The notes beneath the pieces were generated by a model. It saw only the letters and a program-made list of their open reading frames with translations. It made no database searches and was not told where the DNA came from. From NCBI GenBank assembly GCA_902464645.1, contig CABQKL010000030.1, positions 1 through 18,846 on the forward strand: a DNA stretch of 18,846 nucleotides, read 5' to 3'. This document shows positions 14,956 to 18,846 of this stretch, one piece after another. Within the stretch, counting starts at the first letter, position 1. Each line of letters opens with the position of its first letter. The position numbers and the translations under genes were made by a program. This stretch comes from an uncultured Collinsella sp. Its GTDB lineage: Bacteria > Actinomycetota > Coriobacteriia > Coriobacteriales > Coriobacteriaceae.

Positions 14956-14983
14956 TGGTACCGCCCGGGCGGTACCATTCTTT
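14956..14983. terminator. 22-bp perfect palindrome with T run upstream of acpP (terminator or operator)
   Basis: The half-site TGGTACCGCCC (14956-14966) is followed by its exact reverse complement (14967-14977), then ATTCTTTT. As RNA it can form a GC-rich hairpin of 8-9 bp with a small loop, fitting a Rho-independent terminator for plsX. As DNA it is a perfect dyad placed at about +7 to +29 of a transcript from the TAGAAT at 14937, a place where a repressor could act. Both readings are possible. Confidence 0.6.
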
Positions 14984-15013
14984 TGGTATTCATGCACTAT
15001 GAGAGGAAGCGCT

Positions 15014-15256
15014 ATGGACCGCTCCGAAATCTTCGACAAGATCGCCGAGGTCGCTGCTGACGTTCTGGGCGTCGATGTTGCCGAAATTAGCGAGGAGACC
15101 ACCTTTGACGACCTCGATGCCAACTCGCTCGAGCGCCTGCAGCTGGTTACGGCTATCGAGGACGAGTTCAACCTCGAGATCGATGACGAGACCCTGCTCT
15201 CGCTCAACTCTGTCGCCGACGCCGTCGACGCTATCGAAGCTGCCAAGGAGGCCTAA
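15014..15256 (+). CDS. acpP: acyl carrier protein
   Basis: The 80-residue, strongly acidic protein carries growing acyl chains on a 4'-phosphopantetheine arm during fatty acid synthesis. The four-helix ACP pattern is clear, and the attachment serine is Ser38 in DDLDANSLERLQLV. The residue before it is Asn rather than the usual Asp of the 'DSL' motif (nt 15122-15124, AAC). The ATG at 15014 is preceded by GAGAGGAAG (15001-15009); an in-frame ATG at 14999 overlaps this ribosome binding site and is less likely. It is between plsX and rnc, the standard plsX-(fab)-acpP-rnc-smc order, here without fabD/fabG. It could be a specialised ACP, but its context supports the main one. Confidence 0.94.
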   Translation: MDRSEIFDKIAEVAADVLGVDVAEISEETTFDDLDANSLERLQLVTAIEDEFNLEIDDETLLSLNSVADAVDAIEAAKEA

Positions 15257-15259
15257 GTC

Positions 15260-15985
15260 TTGGCTTTATCCGACCGACTTACGCGCGCCCAGGAAATCCT
15301 GGGCCATGAGTTCAATAATAAGGTGCTGCTGCGCGCGGCACTCACGCATCCCTCGGCAGTCGAGGGCCAGCCGGTTTCTGCCAGCTATGAGCGCCTTGAG
15401 TTCTTGGGCGATTCCATTTTGGGCGCTGTGGTCGCACGCTCCCTGTTTGAGTCCTATCCGGAGTTTGACGAGGGCAAGCTCACGCGCCTGAAGGTGTCGC
15501 TTGTCTCGGGTGCTACGCTGTCCGAGGTTTCTCACGAGCTGGGCATCGACGACATCATCATCTTTGGTGCCTCCGAGACCGGTACCGGTGCGCGCGGCCT
15601 GCATTCGGCCCTCGAGAACGTCTACGAGTCGCTCGTGGGAGCGCTGTACCTGGATGCCGGCTGGGATGCCGCGGCGGAGTTCATTCACCGTACGCTTAAG
15701 CCGCATTTGGCTTCCGAGCGTGCCGAGCATCCTGCGAACCCCAAGTCGTTTTTGCAGGAGTGTGTGCAAGCCGACGGTCACGAGCCCCCGGCGTACAAGC
15801 TCGTTGGCTCCGAGGGCCCGGCGCATGCGCCCACCTTTACCGCCGTGGTTTTGATCGATGGCATCCGTCAGGGTCGCGGCTCCGGCTCCTCAAAGAAAGA
15901 AGCCGAGGGAGCCGCTGCTCTCGAGGCGCTTGACCGCATGGGCTACACCACCAACGGCGTGATTCTCAACAAGAAGCCTGTTTAA
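15260..15985 (+). CDS. rnc: ribonuclease III
   Basis: RNase III cleaves double-stranded RNA, including the rRNA precursor, and matures or degrades structured RNAs. The 241-residue product has the signature ERLEFLGDSIL (44-54) with the expected catalytic Glu47 and Asp51, then a second catalytic block ENVYESLVGALYLD (119-132). Glu123 is kept, but the usual Asp three residues earlier is Asn120. The C-terminal dsRNA-binding domain starts near residue 160 (NPKSFLQECVQ) and ends with GSGSSKKEAEGAAALEAL. The start is TTG at 15260, supported by AAGGAGG at 15245-15251 inside the end of acpP; the gap to acpP is 3 bases, so the two are coupled. The gene is followed by smc after 10 bases. Confidence 0.95.
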   Translation: MALSDRLTRAQEILGHEFNNKVLLRAALTHPSAVEGQPVSASYERLEFLGDSILGAVVARSLFESYPEFDEGKLTRLKVSLVSGATLSEVSHELGIDDIIIFGASETGTGARGLHSALENVYESLVGALYLDAGWDAAAEFIHRTLKPHLASERAEHPANPKSFLQECVQADGHEPPAYKLVGSEGPAHAPTFTAVVLIDGIRQGRGSGSSKKEAEGAAALEALDRMGYTTNGVILNKKPV

Positions 15986-15995
15986 GCGAGGAACC

Positions 15996-18846
15996 GTGTA
16001 TCTCAAGTCCCTCACGCTCAAAGGGTTCAAGTCGTTTGCCGACCGCGCCCATATGACGTTTGAGCCGGGTCTGACCGTCATCGTCGGTCCCAACGGCTCG
16101 GGAAAATCGAACATCTCTGACTCGATTCTGTGGGTCCTGGGCGAGCAGAGCGCCAAGCAGCTGCGCGGCCAGGCCATGGAGGATGTCATCTTCTCGGGCT
16201 CGTCGGCGCGCAAGCCGGTGGGTGTCGCCGAGGTCACGCTGGTGCTCGATAACTCGGACCATATGCTGCCTGTCGATTTTGACGAGGTCGCCATTACCCG
16301 TCGCATGTATCGCTCGGGCGAAAGCGAGTACCTCATCAACTCGAGTCCGTGCCGCCTGATGGACATTCAGGACATCCTGCACGATTCGGGCTTGGGCAAG
16401 GATACGCATTCCATTATTAGCCAGGGCAAGCTCGATGCCATTTTGCAGAGCCGCCCCGAGGAGCGCCGCGCCCTGATCGAGGAGGCTGCCGGCATCTCCA
16501 AGCACAAGCGCCGCAAGGAGCGTGCGCTCAAAAAGATTAAATCGATGGACGAGCACCTGACCCGTGCCCGCGACATCAATAAGGAGATCGCCCGCCAGCT
16601 GCGGCCGCTGGAGCGTCAGGTCGATCGCGCGCGCAAGTACAAAGAGCTGTCCTCGCGTGCGAACGAGCTTACGCAGATGCTGGCCGTCGACGAGCTTCGT
16701 TCGCTGCAGTCGCAGTGGAACGACCTGGAGAGCCGCTCCAAGGAGGGCGCTGCCGAGCTTGAGCTTGCGCAATACCGCTTGGGCGAAAAGGAGCGCGAGC
16801 TCGAGAAGCTCCAGGTCATGCTCGAGGAAAAGGGCCTGTTTGTGGGTGATCTGGGCGAGCAGCGCCGTCATATGCAAGACGTGGTCGGCCGCATCAACTC
16901 CGACATGCGCCTACTCGAGGAAAAGGGCCACAACATGGTGTCGCGCCTGTCCGACATGCGCGGCCAGATCTCGAGCTCCGAGCATCAGCGTCGTCGCGTG
17001 GTTGAGGAGCTCGAGGATGCGCGTGCCCAGCTTGAGGAAGTGACCGGTACGCACATGCAGGCCCAGGACGACGTTGACGCCGCCGGTCCTGCCGCCGCCC
17101 AGCTCCACGAGCGTCGCGTGGCGCTCGACAATCAGATTTCGCAGCTCACGCGCGAGCAGCGCGATGTGCAGCGTGTGGCCGATAACGCCGCGCTCGAGCT
17201 CGCCAAGGTGAAGGACTCGCTGAGCAACGCCGAGGTCGAGGACAACATGTACGCCTCGCGCCTGGAGCAGATCGACGAGCAGCTCGAGGAGGTAACGGCC
17301 TCGCTCGAGAGCCGTCGCGACCGCGCTGAGGAACTTGACGGTGCGCTCGATCAGGCCCGCCAGGCCCAGATTGATGCTCGCGAGGCCACCGAGGTCGCCC
17401 GTGCGGCGTTGAAGGACTTGCGTAATCGCGAGAGTGAGGCGCGCAACAAACTTTCCGAGGTGCGCTCGGAGCTTGCCAGCCAAAAGAAGCTCGATGCCCG
17501 CATGGCCGACAGCTCGCCGCTGGTGAGCCGTCTGATGGGCGCGATGGGCGATGATGTCTCGGGTCGTCTGGACGACGTGCTCGAGGCTCCTCGTGAGCTC
17601 GAGGGCCTGGTCGAGCAGCTGCTTGCTGGCGATATCGATGCCTTGCTGTTTGATGACGCCGCTACGCTTGAGCGCGCCGGTCGTGCGGCTCTGGACCAAA
17701 AGAAGGCCTCGGGCGAGGCGCTGCTGGTGGGTCGCGGCGTGAGCGGCTCTGCTGCTGCCAAGGGCGCCGCCGGTTCTCGTTTGGTCGACCGTCTGTCCGT
17801 GCGTTCCGGGTATGGCCCGGTTGTCGAGGCCCTGCTCGGCGGCTATTACGTGGTCGATGACTTGGCTGCCGCGCTGGCGGCACCAGTCGTTGACGGTGTG
17901 ACCTATGTGACGCCCGATGGCGCCCGCGTGAGCTGTGGCGGCCTGGTGCGCGTGGGACTCGATGCCGGCGAGGCTTCGGGTGCCCTGGAGCGCAAGCGTC
18001 GCATTCGCGAGCTGGAGGGCCTTGAGCCCGATTTGGCTGCCGTGTTTGAGCATGTGTCGGATCAGGTCGTCGAGGCCAATGCGGCCGTCGAGGAGGCGCG
18101 TGCCGCCGAGGGCGATGCCGCCGGCGAGATCGCCCGTCTTGAGGGCGAGCGCCGCTCGCTGCTCTCCGAGATCGGCCGCCTGGAGCAAAGCGCCAACAAC
18201 GCCGAGGTCGAGCGCGTGCGCATCTCCAGGCGCCGCGAGCAGGCCGCCGAGGCCGTTCGCGCTGCGCGCCCGCGCGTGGACGAGCTCACCCGTTCTCGTG
18301 ACGAGGCCCGCGCGCAGGCAAGCGACCTGGGTCTCCAGATTGCCGAAGCCAACGACGAGCTCGATCGCGTGCGTCGTGACGATTCCGAGGCAGCCGGTAA
18401 GCTCGCCGATGCCAAGGTCCGCCTGGCTCAGACGAGCGAGCGTCTGCGTTCGCTGAAGGGCCGCGTGCCCGACCTGGAGCATCGCCTGGAGGGCATCGAC
18501 CGCCGTATCCGCGGAACACGCCAGGCTTCGCGCTCGCTCGAGTTGCTGCGTCTGCGCGTCGACCCCATGCACGAGCGCTATTCGGCCCTTCTGGAGCGCG
18601 CGTCGGATTGGGCCGCGCGTCTGCGTGACCAGGCTTCGCTCGAGGAGGCGGACTCGGCCTCGCTTAAGAAGACCATCGAAGACGCCAAGGCCGAGGTTGC
18701 TCGTGCCAAGGAGCGGGTTGATGCCGCCACGGCGACGCAAAACGAGTTCAAGGTCGCACGCGGCAAGCTCGAGGTGCAGGTGGAGGCGGCCATCAAGGCC
18801 ATTACCGCCGATGGCACCACGGTGCTCGAGGAAGCGCTCATGCTTC
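15996..18846 (+). CDS. smc: chromosome segregation protein SMC (3' partial)
   Basis: SMC forms the condensin-like ring with ScpA/ScpB that compacts and separates the chromosome. About 950 residues are visible of a protein usually near 1180 aa; the C-terminal ATPase half lies outside the window. The N-terminus is MYLKSLTLKGFKSFADR with Walker A GPNGSGKS (31-38), followed by the Q-loop region and the family block SQGKLDAIL...RRALIEEAAGISKHKRRKE. A long Glu/Arg/Ala coiled coil follows, then the hinge domain at about residues 506-655 (including GYGPVVEALLGGYYVVDD), and then the returning coiled coil up to the window end. The GTG start at 15996 is preceded by AGGA at 15989-15992, at short spacing. 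No stop occurs in this frame. It is probably in one operon with acpP and rnc. Confidence 0.96.
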   Translation, partial: MYLKSLTLKGFKSFADRAHMTFEPGLTVIVGPNGSGKSNISDSILWVLGEQSAKQLRGQAMEDVIFSGSSARKPVGVAEVTLVLDNSDHMLPVDFDEVAITRRMYRSGESEYLINSSPCRLMDIQDILHDSGLGKDTHSIISQGKLDAILQSRPEERRALIEEAAGISKHKRRKERALKKIKSMDEHLTRARDINKEIARQLRPLERQVDRARKYKELSSRANELTQMLAVDELRSLQSQWNDLESRSKEGAAELELAQYRLGEKERELEKLQVMLEEKGLFVGDLGEQRRHMQDVVGRINSDMRLLEEKGHNMVSRLSDMRGQISSSEHQRRRVVEELEDARAQLEEVTGTHMQAQDDVDAAGPAAAQLHERRVALDNQISQLTREQRDVQRVADNAALELAKVKDSLSNAEVEDNMYASRLEQIDEQLEEVTASLESRRDRAEELDGALDQARQAQIDAREATEVARAALKDLRNRESEARNKLSEVRSELASQKKLDARMADSSPLVSRLMGAMGDDVSGRLDDVLEAPRELEGLVEQLLAGDIDALLFDDAATLERAGRAALDQKKASGEALLVGRGVSGSAAAKGAAGSRLVDRLSVRSGYGPVVEALLGGYYVVDDLAAALAAPVVDGVTYVTPDGARVSCGGLVRVGLDAGEASGALERKRRIRELEGLEPDLAAVFEHVSDQVVEANAAVEEARAAEGDAAGEIARLEGERRSLLSEIGRLEQSANNAEVERVRISRRREQAAEAVRAARPRVDELTRSRDEARAQASDLGLQIAEANDELDRVRRDDSEAAGKLADAKVRLAQTSERLRSLKGRVPDLEHRLEGIDRRIRGTRQASRSLELLRLRVDPMHERYSALLERASDWAARLRDQASLEEADSASLKKTIEDAKAEVARAKERVDAATATQNEFKVARGKLEVQVEAAIKAITADGTTVLEEALML

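Noticed and set aside
14951..14983. T-box riboswitch, because of the GGTACCGC sequence upstream of acpP
   Set aside because: Only 66 bases separate plsX from the palindrome, with no room for stem I or a specifier loop, and the downstream gene is not an aminoacyl-tRNA or amino acid gene.
16911..18740. 609-codon open frame on the - strand opposite smc
   Set aside because: The + strand here is a clear SMC coiled coil and hinge. The repetitive Ala/Leu/Arg antisense product is a by-product of Glu/Arg/Ala-rich codons.
1..18846. Mobile elements, CRISPR arrays, toxin-antitoxin or defence islands
   Set aside because: All + strand frames of any length are accounted for by housekeeping genes, and no regularly spaced repeats, integrase or transposase motifs were seen.

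Overview
The window looks like a stretch of core chromosome from a high-GC member of the Coriobacteriia (Actinomycetota), most likely Collinsella or a close relative. This rests on the GC-rich third codon positions, a sigma-A with an acidic then basic N-terminal tract, and a gene order that mixes Actinobacterial features (a SepIVA-like gene, then DUF177, then rnc and smc) with Firmicute-like ones (asp23-fakA-recG, plsX-acpP-rnc-smc). The genus is an inference. All genes lie on the + strand. I see no phage, transposase, CRISPR array, toxin-antitoxin or defence genes. I did not find a new biological system; the unusual signals are residue-level and regulatory.

Layout. (1) 1-5026: nrnA (5' end outside the window), truB, ribF and dnaG are tightly packed with 4- and 8-nt overlaps, probably the end of a longer translation/RNA operon. 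(2) 5027-6533: rpoD has its own weak upstream promoter candidate and a strong terminator. (3) 6534-7053: a gene-poor spacer with a REP-like inverted repeat, a consensus promoter, two identical tRNA-Asn(GUU) genes, a terminator and a 12-bp palindrome. (4) 7054-12418: asp23, fakA, recG, rsmD and coaD form one apparent operon. (5) 12419-13782: a SepIVA-like coiled-coil gene, DUF177 (yceD) and rpmF; rpmF (59 aa) has its own promoter candidate. (6) 13783-18846: plsX follows a hairpin leader; acpP follows a 22-bp perfect palindrome; rnc and smc follow acpP, with smc running off the end.

The genes fall into a few themes. RNA and translation: nrnA, truB, rsmD, tRNA-Asn, rpmF, yceD, rnc. Replication, repair and chromosome organisation: dnaG, recG, smc. 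Transcription: rpoD. Cofactors: ribF (FMN/FAD) and coaD (CoA). Lipids and envelope: fakA, plsX and acpP meet at acyl-phosphate and acyl-ACP, CoaD supplies the CoA from which the ACP prosthetic group derives, and Asp23 and the SepIVA-like protein act at the envelope or division site.

Several reading frames can be extended upstream of their likely start. For asp23, rpoD, coaD, the SepIVA-like gene, yceD, plsX and acpP I chose the start from a Shine-Dalgarno sequence or a stop/start overlap, and give the reason in each entry.
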